A program made the translations under genes and the position numbers. From positions 1 to 64,000 of the forward strand of contig NZ_JACCEM010000008.1 in assembly GCF_013416525.1 (NCBI RefSeq): a stretch of DNA of 64,000 bases, written 5' to 3'. Of the stretch, positions 54,156 to 62,288 are shown piece after piece. The stretch's first letter is position 1, and every line of letters starts with the position of its first letter. The notes beneath the pieces are model-generated. The model was not told the DNA's origin. It did not search any database and saw only the letters and a program-made list of their open reading frames with translations. The stretch is from Parapusillimonas granuli (GTDB lineage Bacteria; Pseudomonadota; Gammaproteobacteria; Burkholderiales; Burkholderiaceae_B).

Positions 54156-56339
54156 TCAGAACCGATGGTTGAGCGTCAGCTCGTAGCGGCGTCCCGGCCC
54201 GTACAGCCATTGCGTGGGCGTGTAATAAGCCGTGGTGAAATAGGCTTTGTCGAACACGTTGTAGCCGCGCGCGGTGATCGTCGTGTCTTTATCGAGCCGC
54301 CAGCGCAAGGCCAGGTCGGTCGTCGTATAGGAAGGCAATTCCAGCGTATTCGCGTTGTCGGCGTAGCGCTTGCCCACGTAGCGCAAGCCGCCCATGGCGG
54401 TCCAGCCCGGGGCGAACTCCCAGCCCAGCCACAGATTGGCCAGGCGCTGCGCGACATTGGGCGGAACCTTCCCGTTGCGCGAGACCGCCATGGGCGGCGA
54501 ACCCGCGGATTCGGTGAAATCATCGTAGCGGGCGCGCAGCATGGCGGCATTGGCCTCTATCGTCCAGCCCCGGGCCAGCTCCATGGACAGCGACGCCTCG
54601 ATGCCCCGCGAGGACTGCGCCCCCACCTGGACCCGCCGGGCGGGATCCATGGCGTCGCGGGTCAGCAAATCGGTCTTCCTGATGTGATAGAGCGCCAAGG
54701 TCCACTCGCCTTTGCCGTCGAGAAAGCTCTGCTTCAGGCCGACCTCGATCTGCCGCCCCCGCGCCATCTCGAACTCCGCATTCGCGGGGCTCAGCATCAA
54801 GATGCCGCTCACCGGATCGGCCGCTTCCGAATACTGGGCATACAGCGCCAGGCCGGGCCGCGCCTGAAAGACCGTCCCGACCCGGAAGCCGGTGTCCGAA
54901 TAGCTGCGATCCAGCACCCTGGCGGACGAGACGAGGTCGTCGCGCACGAGCTTGGCGTGGTCGTGGCGCAGGCCCGCGATCACCGACCACCGCGGCGTGA
55001 GCTCGAGCCGGTCCTCGATGAACACGGCGTATTGGAGCGCCTCGTTGCGGTAGCGCGGCATGGTCGGCTGATCGCTATGGAAGTAGCCCGGTATCGGGTC
55101 ATACGGATCGACCGGGCCCGAGCTGCCGGTGTAGGTGTTGTTGGTGTGCCGGAAGCTGCTGCGGTTGAGGTCGAAACCGATCGAAAAGATGTTCTTGAAG
55201 ACGCCCAGGCGGCCGTCGAACGCCGCGTCGGCGGTCAGGCCGGTCTGCTTCTGGTCGTGGTTGATCTCTGTGTTGTCGGAGCGGTCTATCCATTTCGTGG
55301 AGGGGTTATAGACGTATTTTTCGGCATTCCTCCAGTCGCGCTTGCTGCGGACGTTGTAAAGCTTCGCCCTGACGGTGACGTCGTCGCGCGGCGTCCAAAG
55401 GGCGTCCAGTTCCGTCCATGCATCCCGATAGCGGATGAGGCCGTCATCGACGTTGTAGTTCTTGCGCCGCAGCTCGTCCGCCTGCCGCCCTTCGATCAGG
55501 GGCGTGCCGAAGTAGCGCATCGGCTTCTGGCGGCCCTGGGCGTGGCTCAAGGTCAGGCGGAGGTCGCGCGTGGCGTCCCATTGCAGCGCGCCCGACACGG
55601 TCAGGTCGCGCGACTCGCCCCGGTCCACCCAATTGTCGCTGCGGCTTCCGCTCAGGTCGAAGCGATACGCCAGCTTGTCGGTCAGCGCGCCGCTGCTGTC
55701 GAAGGCGAAGCGCCCGGTGCGCTCCGTGCCGGCCGTCAATTGCAACTCGTTTTCCACCGGCCCCTGCCGGGGCCGCCTGGGAATCACGTTGACGACGCCG
55801 CCGATGGCCCCGTCGCCATACACCACCGACGCGGGCCCGCGCAGCACCTCTATGCGTTCGACCGACCATGTGTCGAACGGAAAGGTGACGCCCACCCCGC
55901 CGTACTGCCGCATGCCGTCATACAGGCGCATGACGGACGTGCTGTCGGTGAAGCCGCGCGAAGAAAGCGCGGACCCGCCGTTGCCCGGATGCCCCATTGC
56001 GCTGATCCCGCCCGACCGGGTGATGGCGTCGAGCACGCTTGCGTCCCCGCGCTCGTCCAGCTGCTCGCGGCGGATGATGTCGAGGCTGGCGGGTGTTTCC
56101 CGCGGGGACAGATTCAGATTCGAACCGGTGGAGGCCGGCGTGTCGAGGACGGCGGCCGGCCGGCTCTTGATGATGATGGCCGGCAAGGTCGCTGGGCCGC
56201 CCTGTACAGCGGGGCCGTCCTGTGCTTGCGGCGCGGCCGCGCCGAATGCCAGCATGGAAACGGCGATGCGCGAAGACACGGCCACGCGGCCGCGCCCCCG
56301 ACGCTGCGGCGCCGCCGCGCCGATACGTAGGAAGTTCAT
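54156..56339 (-). CDS. TonB-dependent outer-membrane receptor
   Basis: The ATG at 56339 gives 727 residues with a signal peptide (ending near APQAQDG). The plug domain (about 70-180) includes TGSNLNLSPRETPASLDIIRREQL, SSRGFTDSTSVMRLYDGM and IEVLRGPASVVYGDGAIGG. The barrel ends in YELTLNHRF with terminal Phe. Siderophore receptors have this pattern (FhuE/FpvA group), but copper receptors beside DUF2946 and PepSY genes are related. The metal chelate is unknown. No extra signalling domain for a sigma factor is present at the N-terminus. Confidence 0.9.
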   Translation of the reverse strand: MNFLRIGAAAPQRRGRGRVAVSSRIAVSMLAFGAAAPQAQDGPAVQGGPATLPAIIIKSRPAAVLDTPASTGSNLNLSPRETPASLDIIRREQLDERGDASVLDAITRSGGISAMGHPGNGGSALSSRGFTDSTSVMRLYDGMRQYGGVGVTFPFDTWSVERIEVLRGPASVVYGDGAIGGVVNVIPRRPRQGPVENELQLTAGTERTGRFAFDSSGALTDKLAYRFDLSGSRSDNWVDRGESRDLTVSGALQWDATRDLRLTLSHAQGRQKPMRYFGTPLIEGRQADELRRKNYNVDDGLIRYRDAWTELDALWTPRDDVTVRAKLYNVRSKRDWRNAEKYVYNPSTKWIDRSDNTEINHDQKQTGLTADAAFDGRLGVFKNIFSIGFDLNRSSFRHTNNTYTGSSGPVDPYDPIPGYFHSDQPTMPRYRNEALQYAVFIEDRLELTPRWSVIAGLRHDHAKLVRDDLVSSARVLDRSYSDTGFRVGTVFQARPGLALYAQYSEAADPVSGILMLSPANAEFEMARGRQIEVGLKQSFLDGKGEWTLALYHIRKTDLLTRDAMDPARRVQVGAQSSRGIEASLSMELARGWTIEANAAMLRARYDDFTESAGSPPMAVSRNGKVPPNVAQRLANLWLGWEFAPGWTAMGGLRYVGKRYADNANTLELPSYTTTDLALRWRLDKDTTITARGYNVFDKAYFTTAYYTPTQWLYGPGRRYELTLNHRF

Positions 56340-56404
56340 GTTGATTCCGTGAAGAAGTCGTAGCGGTGCGCGCAGCCCCGAGGCTCCGCGCGAGTCGTGA
56401 GGAA

Positions 56405-56785
56405 TCAAGCAGAAAGGGGCGGCGCCCTGCAGGGAGGCGTCTTCCAGACCCGGGATTCGCATGCGCTTTCAGCGCCCAGGGCGTGGAAGCGCGGTGGCGG
56501 GAGGTCGGCCGCCAGGATGGCGACGGCGCTGGAGGGAATGCCGCAGGGGTGAAAGCAGAGCAGGCAATGGCCCGCGTGGAGCCCGTCGCCGTCGGGCTCG
56601 GTGGCCGGATCCCCATTCTGGTCCAGCGCGACGAGCTTCCCGCCCTCGGCGGTGCAAAGATGCGCCCAGACCACCTGCGACGCGTCGCCCGCCCCGATCG
56701 CTTTGGCGGTGGGGGCAAGCACGGCAAACAGGAACGCAATCAGCAAACACCAGCTGGTGCGTCGGATGGACAGGCGGGAGGCCAT
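56405..56785 (-). CDS. DUF2946 family protein, second copy
   Basis: The ATG at 56785 gives 126 residues (a TTG at 56803 is less likely). An N-terminal hydrophobic segment (SWCLLIAFLFAVLAPTAKA) precedes HLCTAEGGKLVAL and HAGHCLLCFHPCGIPSSA, a Cys/His cluster that might bind metal. It is upstream of the TonB receptor and PepSY genes on the same strand, a frequent arrangement for these proteins, and is only distantly similar to the copy at 24068. Confidence 0.7.
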   Translation of the reverse strand: MASRLSIRRTSWCLLIAFLFAVLAPTAKAIGAGDASQVVWAHLCTAEGGKLVALDQNGDPATEPDGDGLHAGHCLLCFHPCGIPSSAVAILAADLPPPRFHALGAESACESRVWKTPPCRAPPLSA

Positions 56786-56826
56786 GAAAAAAGTGGCTGT
56801 CAACGCGGCAAGGTGGGCGGGACACT

Positions 56827-59322
56827 ATGTATGGACAAAATCTTAGCACGCAGGCAGGATGCCGCAGATATATGCATTTCGCATATGCCCCCCACCCTTA
56901 CCCTGATTCGAATATGAAAAAAACCTCCTGGACCCCACCTTCAGACCCCTTGTTCCCCATGCAATGGCATTTGCACAACACGGGAACGTTCCCGGGCAGC
57001 GTCGCCGGGTTCGACATCAACGTGCTGCCGGTATGGCCCGATTACACCGGGCGGGGCGTCATCGTCGGCATCATGGACGACGGCATGGACGAAACGCACC
57101 CCGACCTCGTGCACAACTACCGGCGGGACCTGTCCTGGGACGTCGCGCTCGACATCCCCGGCGCGGCGGTGCGCCAGCCCGGCGACGAGCATGGCGTCGC
57201 CGTGACGGGCCTGGTGGCGGCCAGCGCCAACAACGGCATCGGCGGTGTCGGGGTCGCCTGGGATGCGCAGATCGCCGCGTATCGAAGCCTGCTGCTGCTC
57301 ACCGATACCGAGCCCCTGCTTTCCTTTACACGCGCCGCGGCGAAGATGATCGACGGCGGCATTTCCGTGTCGGTGAACAGCTGGGGGGCGATGCGCTGGC
57401 CGTTCGACAAGCATGCGCAGCAGGCCGCATACTGGGAACCCGCCCGCGCCATGGCCGAGGACGGGCGCGACGGCCTTGGCATCGTCACGTTCTTCGCCGC
57501 CGGCAACGACAGGCTGGACAAGTTCAACACCAACTACGACCCCACGGACAATATTCCATGGGCCATCATCGTCGCGGCCTCGAACCAAAGGGGCGACATT
57601 GCCGTGTATTCCACGCCCGGCGCATCGGTTCTCGTCACCGCCCCGGGCTCGGAGCCCAGCGCCATGGTCACCACCGACAGGCAAGGCACCGACGGCTATA
57701 ACAAGGCGTCCGGAACCGCGGGCGACTACACCGACCGGGGCGATTCTTTTTTCAACGGAACCTCCGCAGCCACCCCCGTGGCGGGCGGCGTGGCCGCACT
57801 GATGCTGCAGGCCAACCCGCGGCTGGGATACCGCGACGTCCAGGAAATCCTGGCCTATTCATCCAAACGCGCCGACTTCCTGGACCGCGGCCTCGATGCC
57901 GCATTCAACGGCGCCCGCGACTGGAACGGCGGCGCCCTGCTCGGCAGCCATGACTTCGGCTTCGGCCACCTCGACGCGCACGCGGCCGTGCGCCTGGCCG
58001 AAAGCTGGAACAAAACCAGCACCTACGCCAACCTGCTGCTGGAACAGGGCTCCGTGGCGCAACATTCCCTGACCATCGAAGCAGGCCAGGTCCAGCAGGC
58101 CAGCGCCTATTTCGCACGCGACCACCGGGTCGAGCAAGTCACCGTCACGGTGGACATCGAGGCCCCCAGGCTGCAACACGTCGTCCTCGAGCTCGTTTCG
58201 CCCGACGGCACGGTCAGCACCCTGATCAACCGGCCGCCGGTCTATGTGCCCGACGATGACGACGACGGCAGCGTGCCGGACCCTGAATTGCCCGCCGCGC
58301 TGAACTACACTCTGAACACGGTCCGCAATTGGGGCGAAGACCTGAACGGCGAATGGACGCTGCGCATACGCAACGATGCCGGCGGCGAGACGGTGCGCCT
58401 GAAAGACTGGTCCATACTGGCCTACACCGCCGGCCAGACGACCGGGGGCAGCCAGATTTTCACTGACGAATTCGCCCGGTTCGCCGAACTTCAGTCGGGC
58501 CGCGCCACCCTGGACCCGTCCAACGGCACCACCCTCAACGCGGCGGCGGTGACCAGCGACGTCCGTTTCGACTTGACGACCGGCATCTCGTGGCTGGGCG
58601 ACGCCGACCTGAAGCTGGCCGATCCGTCCGGCTTCCGGGGCCTGACGTCCGGCGACGGCGACGACATCCTCATCGGCAACGGGCTGGACAACATTCTGAT
58701 GGCGGGCCGCGGCAACAATCACATAGACGGCGCCGCGGGCGTGGACGTCGTCCGTCTGATCGGCGCAAAATCGGACTTCAGCATCGCCCGGCACGAGAAC
58801 GCCATCTCGCTGCAAAGCCTCGCCTTGTCCGGCGGCGGCACCGACGTGCTCTACAACGTCGAGCTGCTGCACTTCGCCGACCAGGTGGTGCTGAGCAAGC
58901 AGCCGTCGAACCTCGGCCCCGATCTGTTCGATGAAACCGGCTATCTGGAGCAAAACCCCGACGTGGCCGCCGCGGTGTGGGCCGGCCATCTCTCCAGCGG
59001 AGCCGAGCATTATCGCCAGTGGGGCGCGAGCGAGGGCCGCAGTCCCAATGCCTTGTTCAATGAAAAATGGTATCTGGCCCAGAATCCCGACGTGGCGGGC
59101 GCGCTCGCACTGGGGTGGCTGCATAGCGGCTATCAGCATTACCAGGAATACGGCTGGACGGAAGGCAGGGCGCCGTCCGCCTGGATGGACGGGGCGGGCT
59201 ATCTGGCGAAATACACCGACGTGGCGGAGGCGCGATTGGATCCGCTGGCGCACTATCTGCTGTATGGCGTCAACGAGGGGCGCACGATTGCCGCGCTCGA
59301 TGCGGGGCTGTGGGGGGTCTGA
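56827..59322 (+). CDS. S8 (kexin/subtilisin-like) protease with P-domain, RTX-like and C-terminal repeats
   Basis: Up to 831 residues from ATG 56827; ATGs at 56872 and 56914 are alternatives and the true start is uncertain. The catalytic triad is D84 (VGIMDDGMDETHPDL), H122 (GDEHGVAVTGL) and S313 (FNGTSAATPVAGGV), with oxyanion N227 region AAGND. A proprotein-convertase P-domain follows (about 410-545), then glycine/aspartate repeats GDGDDILIGNGLDN and GRGNNHIDG, and three 40-residue C-terminal repeats. There is no N-terminal signal peptide, so type I secretion is likely. No ABC exporter is nearby. Confidence 0.85.
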   Translation: MYGQNLSTQAGCRRYMHFAYAPHPYPDSNMKKTSWTPPSDPLFPMQWHLHNTGTFPGSVAGFDINVLPVWPDYTGRGVIVGIMDDGMDETHPDLVHNYRRDLSWDVALDIPGAAVRQPGDEHGVAVTGLVAASANNGIGGVGVAWDAQIAAYRSLLLLTDTEPLLSFTRAAAKMIDGGISVSVNSWGAMRWPFDKHAQQAAYWEPARAMAEDGRDGLGIVTFFAAGNDRLDKFNTNYDPTDNIPWAIIVAASNQRGDIAVYSTPGASVLVTAPGSEPSAMVTTDRQGTDGYNKASGTAGDYTDRGDSFFNGTSAATPVAGGVAALMLQANPRLGYRDVQEILAYSSKRADFLDRGLDAAFNGARDWNGGALLGSHDFGFGHLDAHAAVRLAESWNKTSTYANLLLEQGSVAQHSLTIEAGQVQQASAYFARDHRVEQVTVTVDIEAPRLQHVVLELVSPDGTVSTLINRPPVYVPDDDDDGSVPDPELPAALNYTLNTVRNWGEDLNGEWTLRIRNDAGGETVRLKDWSILAYTAGQTTGGSQIFTDEFARFAELQSGRATLDPSNGTTLNAAAVTSDVRFDLTTGISWLGDADLKLADPSGFRGLTSGDGDDILIGNGLDNILMAGRGNNHIDGAAGVDVVRLIGAKSDFSIARHENAISLQSLALSGGGTDVLYNVELLHFADQVVLSKQPSNLGPDLFDETGYLEQNPDVAAAVWAGHLSSGAEHYRQWGASEGRSPNALFNEKWYLAQNPDVAGALALGWLHSGYQHYQEYGWTEGRAPSAWMDGAGYLAKYTDVAEARLDPLAHYLLYGVNEGRTIAALDAGLWGV
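58930..59310 (+). repeat. Three C-terminal 40-residue repeats of the S8 protease
   Basis: Each unit has the pattern YLxxNPDVAxA, then HYxxxGxxEGRxP. Instances are YLEQNPDVAAAVW, YLAQNPDVAGALA and YLAKYTDVAEARL. Copies are diverged at the DNA level. Such modules occur at the end of calcium-binding secreted proteins and may help folding or surface attachment. Confidence 0.8.
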
Positions 59323-59372
59323 TTTCGCAAGGGGACCGTCTCGCCGAAACTGGATGAAGGACACCATCGCAT

Positions 59373-59386
59373 TTAACCCAGGTCAA
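59373..59386. promoter_or_regulatory. FNR/Anr-like box upstream of nrdD
   Basis: TTAAC-N4-GTCAA differs at one position from the TTGAC-N4-GTCAA variant of the FNR/Anr dyad and fits an anaerobic promoter. It is about 100 bases upstream of nrdD and about 40 bases before the first NrdR box, which would then overlap the start point. The regulator gene is not in the window. Confidence 0.5.
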
Positions 59387-59419
59387 GCATTCGACATTCC
59401 AGCCTAGTTTTTCCTTGAA

Positions 59420-59466
59420 ACACTATATGTAGTGTATTAGAGTTCGCAAAACACCATATATAGTTG
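59420..59466. promoter_or_regulatory. Two NrdR boxes upstream of nrdD
   Basis: Box 1 (59420-59435) is ACACTATATGTAGTGT and box 2 (59451-59466) is ACACCATATATAGTTG, both close to the NrdR consensus ACACwATATATwGTGT. They start 31 bases apart, three helical turns, the standard NrdR spacing. NrdR represses ribonucleotide reductase genes when dATP/ATP is high. Confidence 0.85.
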
Positions 59467-59482
59467 ATCGGAAAAACTAACC

Positions 59483-61210
59483 ATGACACATGTCGCAGTC
59501 AAATCGTCCATAGAGGAATACCTGAGCAGAGCCGACTGGCGCGTCAACGCCAACGCCAACCAAGGCTATTCCCTGGGCGGCCTCATCCTGAACGTCTCCG
59601 GAAAAGTCATCGCCAACTACTGGCTCGACCACGTCTACCCGCCCGCCGTCGGCGCTGCGCATCGCAACGCCGACCTCCACATCCACGACCTGGACATGCT
59701 TTCCGGCTACTGCGCCGGCTGGTCCCTGCGCACCCTCCTCAACGAAGGCCTGAACGGCGTGCCCGGCAAAGTCGAATCCGGCCCGCCCCGCCACATGTCC
59801 AGCGCCATCGGCCAGATCGTCAACTTCCTGGGAACCATGCAGAACGAATGGGCGGGCGCCCAGGCGTTCAGCTCCTTCGACACCTACATGGCGCCCTTCA
59901 TCCGCAAAGACCGCCTGAGCGAACGGGAAGTGCGCCAGTACATGCAGGAACTGATCTACAACCTGAACGTGCCCTCGCGCTGGGGCACGCAAACGCCGTT
60001 CACCAACCTCACCTTCGACTGGGTCTGCCCCGAAGACCTGCGCGACCAGGTGCCGGTCATCGCCGGCGAAGAAATGCCCTTCACCTATGGCGAGCTGCAG
60101 GCCGAAATGGACATGATCAACCGGGCCTACATCGAAGTGATGATGGCCGGCGACGCCAAGGGGCGGGTCTTCACCTTTCCGATCCCCACCTACAACATCA
60201 CCGAAGACTTCGACTGGCACAGCCCCAACGCCGAGCTCCTGTTCGAAATGACCGCGCGCTACGGACTGCCCTATTTCCAGAACTTCATCAATTCCGAACT
60301 CAAGCCCAATATGATCCGCTCTATGTGCTGCCGGCTGCAGCTGGATCTGCGCGAGCTGCTCAAGCGGGGCAACGGCCTGTTCGGCTCCGCGGAACAAACG
60401 GGCTCGCTGGGCGTCGTCACCGTCAACTGCGCCCGCCTGGGCTATCTGCACGCCGGAGACGAAGCCGCCCTGTTCGCCCGGCTGGACGAATTGCTGTGCC
60501 TGGGGCGCGACAGCCTGGAGCTCAAGCGCAGCCTCATCCAGCAGCTGATCGACGACGGCCTGTTCCCCTATACCCGGCGCTACCTGGGCACCTTGCGCAA
60601 CCATTTTTCCACGCTGGGCGTGAACGGCATCAACGAGATGATCCGCAACTTCACGGCCGGCGAGCACGACGTCACGACCGAATGGGGCCACCGTTTCGCC
60701 CTGCGCCTGCTCGACCACGTGCGCGACCGGATCACCCGCTTCCAGCAGGAAACCGGCCACATGTACAACCTGGAGGCCACGCCCGCCGAAGGCACGACCT
60801 ACCGCTTCGCCAAGGAAGACCGCAAGCGCTACCCCGACATCCTGCAGGCCGGGACGGCCGACATGCCCTACTACACCAACTCGTCCCAATTGCCGGTGGG
60901 CTTCACCGACGATCCCTTCGAAGCCCTGGAACGCCAGGACGCGCTGCAGTGCAAGTACACCGGCGGAACCGTGCTGCATCTTTACATGACCGAGCCGCTG
61001 TCCAGCGCCGATGCCTGCCGCAGCCTGGTCAGGCGCGCGCTGGGCAATTTCCGGCTGCCCTACATCACGGTGACGCCCACTTTTTCCATCTGCCCCGTGC
61101 ATGGCTACCTGGGCGGCAGCCATCCGTTCTGCCCCAAATGCGACGATGAAATCCTGGCGCGCAAGCAGAAAGCCGCCCGCGCCGAGCGCGCCGCCGCGCT
61201 GGCCGCCTGA
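59483..61210 (+). CDS. nrdD: Anaerobic ribonucleoside-triphosphate reductase, large chain lacking the glycyl-radical segment
   Basis: A 575-residue class III reductase converting NTPs to dNTPs without oxygen. It begins directly with the catalytic domain and has no N-terminal ATP-cone. Cysteine candidates for the barrel are C77 (GYCAGW) and C282/C283 in the finger loop (RSMCCRLQ). The zinc site is C537-x2-H540 with C550-x2-C553 (SICPVHGYLGG, FCPKC). In single-chain enzymes the RVxGY glycyl-radical motif follows this zinc site, but this chain ends 22 residues later in an Ala/Arg/Glu-rich tail. The motif is on the next gene. Confidence 0.93.
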   Translation: MTHVAVKSSIEEYLSRADWRVNANANQGYSLGGLILNVSGKVIANYWLDHVYPPAVGAAHRNADLHIHDLDMLSGYCAGWSLRTLLNEGLNGVPGKVESGPPRHMSSAIGQIVNFLGTMQNEWAGAQAFSSFDTYMAPFIRKDRLSEREVRQYMQELIYNLNVPSRWGTQTPFTNLTFDWVCPEDLRDQVPVIAGEEMPFTYGELQAEMDMINRAYIEVMMAGDAKGRVFTFPIPTYNITEDFDWHSPNAELLFEMTARYGLPYFQNFINSELKPNMIRSMCCRLQLDLRELLKRGNGLFGSAEQTGSLGVVTVNCARLGYLHAGDEAALFARLDELLCLGRDSLELKRSLIQQLIDDGLFPYTRRYLGTLRNHFSTLGVNGINEMIRNFTAGEHDVTTEWGHRFALRLLDHVRDRITRFQQETGHMYNLEATPAEGTTYRFAKEDRKRYPDILQAGTADMPYYTNSSQLPVGFTDDPFEALERQDALQCKYTGGTVLHLYMTEPLSSADACRSLVRRALGNFRLPYITVTPTFSICPVHGYLGGSHPFCPKCDDEILARKQKAARAERAAALAA

Positions 61211-61262
61211 GCCCGGCCGCCTCACTTTTTTCAACCAACCTCTTCGACAAGGAGTCAACACC

Positions 61263-61469
61263 ATGATGACCGAATCCAGCCAGCAAGCCATTGCTCTCGC
61301 CGACGACGAACGCCAGCCCTGCGAAATCTGGACCCGCGTGATGGGCTACCACCGTCCGGTTTCGTCTTTCAACATCGGCAAGAAGGGTGAATTCCACGAG
61401 CGCCGGTATTTCTCCGAGCGCGCGGCCTCTTCCAGCCCGAAAGCCACGGCCGAGCCGGCGCTCGCATGA
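61263..61469 (+). CDS. Separate glycyl-radical subunit of the anaerobic ribonucleotide reductase
   Basis: A 68-residue protein with its own site AAGGAG 8 bases before ATG 61263 (a second ATG follows). Residues 20-50 match the C-terminal radical segment of NrdD: C20, then WTRVMGYHRP with candidate radical glycine G28, then SSFNIGKKGEFHERRYF. The rest is short flexible sequence. It starts 52 bases after the nrdD stop in another frame and its stop overlaps the nrdG start (ATGA). I infer that it docks on the large chain and is the true substrate of NrdG. A simple frameshift is less likely because of the ribosome binding site and the AT-rich gap. Confidence 0.85.
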   Translation: MMTESSQQAIALADDERQPCEIWTRVMGYHRPVSSFNIGKKGEFHERRYFSERAASSSPKATAEPALA

Positions 61470-62179
61470 GCCGTCTCCCCGTCAAGCTGAAAGTGGGCGG
61501 CATCACGCCGTTCACGGCCACCGATTACCCCGGCAAGCTTGCCGCCGTCGTCTTCGTGCAGGGCTGCCCCTGGCGTTGCGGATACTGCCACAACCCGCAC
61601 CTGCAGGTCCGCACGCCGCATAGCCCGATCGCCTGGGCGGACGTGACGGGGCTGCTCGAACGCAGGGCGGGGCTGATCGATGCCGTGGTCTTCAGCGGCG
61701 GGGAACCGACCATGGATCCGGGGCTCGAGCCCGCCATCCGCGAAGTGCGCGGGCTGGGCTTCCTGGTCGGACTGCATAGCGGCGGCACGCATCCGGCGCG
61801 CTTGCGCGAGGTGCTGCCGCTGCTGGACTGGGTGGGCCTGGACATCAAGGCCGACGCCGGCGACTATGAACGCATCACGCAAGTGGCAGGCAGCGGCGCG
61901 TCCGCGTTCGACAGCCTGCGGGCCGTGCTGGACAGCGGCGTGCGCCATGAATGCCGCACGACCATCCATCCCGCGCTGCATAGCGAAGGCCAGTTGCGCG
62001 CGCTCGCGCGCCGCCTGGCCCGAGCCGGGGTAAGGCATTACGCCTTGCAGGTGTTCCGCGCCACCGGTTGCGACGACGCGGCGCTGAACCGCGCGCCCAC
62101 CTCCGGCTATCCAGGCCCGGCGCTGGTGGAAGAGCTGGCCGCGCTGTTTCCGTCCTTCACCTTGCGCCAAGGCGGCTGA
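61466..62179 (+). CDS. nrdG: Anaerobic ribonucleotide reductase activating protein (radical SAM)
   Basis: A 237-residue radical SAM enzyme with the 4Fe-4S motif C34-x3-C38-x2-C41 in GCPWRCGYCHN and the SAM-binding GGEPTMDPG. The start TATPFTATDYPGKLAAVVF-like segment (GGITPFTATDYPG) is typical of this NrdG subgroup, which is longer than E. coli NrdG (154 residues). It generates the glycyl radical on its partner. The ATG overlaps the stop of the 68-residue radical-subunit gene by 4 bases, so the two are translationally coupled. Confidence 0.93.
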   Translation: MSRLPVKLKVGGITPFTATDYPGKLAAVVFVQGCPWRCGYCHNPHLQVRTPHSPIAWADVTGLLERRAGLIDAVVFSGGEPTMDPGLEPAIREVRGLGFLVGLHSGGTHPARLREVLPLLDWVGLDIKADAGDYERITQVAGSGASAFDSLRAVLDSGVRHECRTTIHPALHSEGQLRALARRLARAGVRHYALQVFRATGCDDAALNRAPTSGYPGPALVEELAALFPSFTLRQGG

Positions 62180-62229
62180 GCCGTCCAGGCGCCGCGGCCG
62201 CCGCTCGATGTTTGCATCATGCCGCTTGA

Positions 62230-62273
62230 TTTATGTGCCTTAGGCAATTAATAATATGCCTCAGGCACATAAA
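62230..62273. promoter_or_regulatory. Nested palindromic operator of the MarR-GNAT gene
   Basis: Two 17-base arms (62230-62246 and 62257-62273) are inverted copies with one mismatch and a 10-base centre. Each arm itself holds a dyad, TGCCTTAGGCA and TGCCTCAGGCA. A -35 TTGATT (62226-62231) and a -10-like TAATAA (62249-62254) overlap it, so binding would block the promoter. The gene starts 16 bases downstream. Confidence 0.75.
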
Positions 62274-62288
62274 TTCACCTGACCCATC

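Noticed and set aside
61101-61262. Possible frameshift joining nrdD to the glycyl-radical frame
   Set aside because: The radical frame is open back to 61101, so an indel could fuse them. But nrdD ends in a natural-looking tail, the gap is AT-rich, and a good Shine-Dalgarno site precedes the small gene. Kept as an alternative in the finding.
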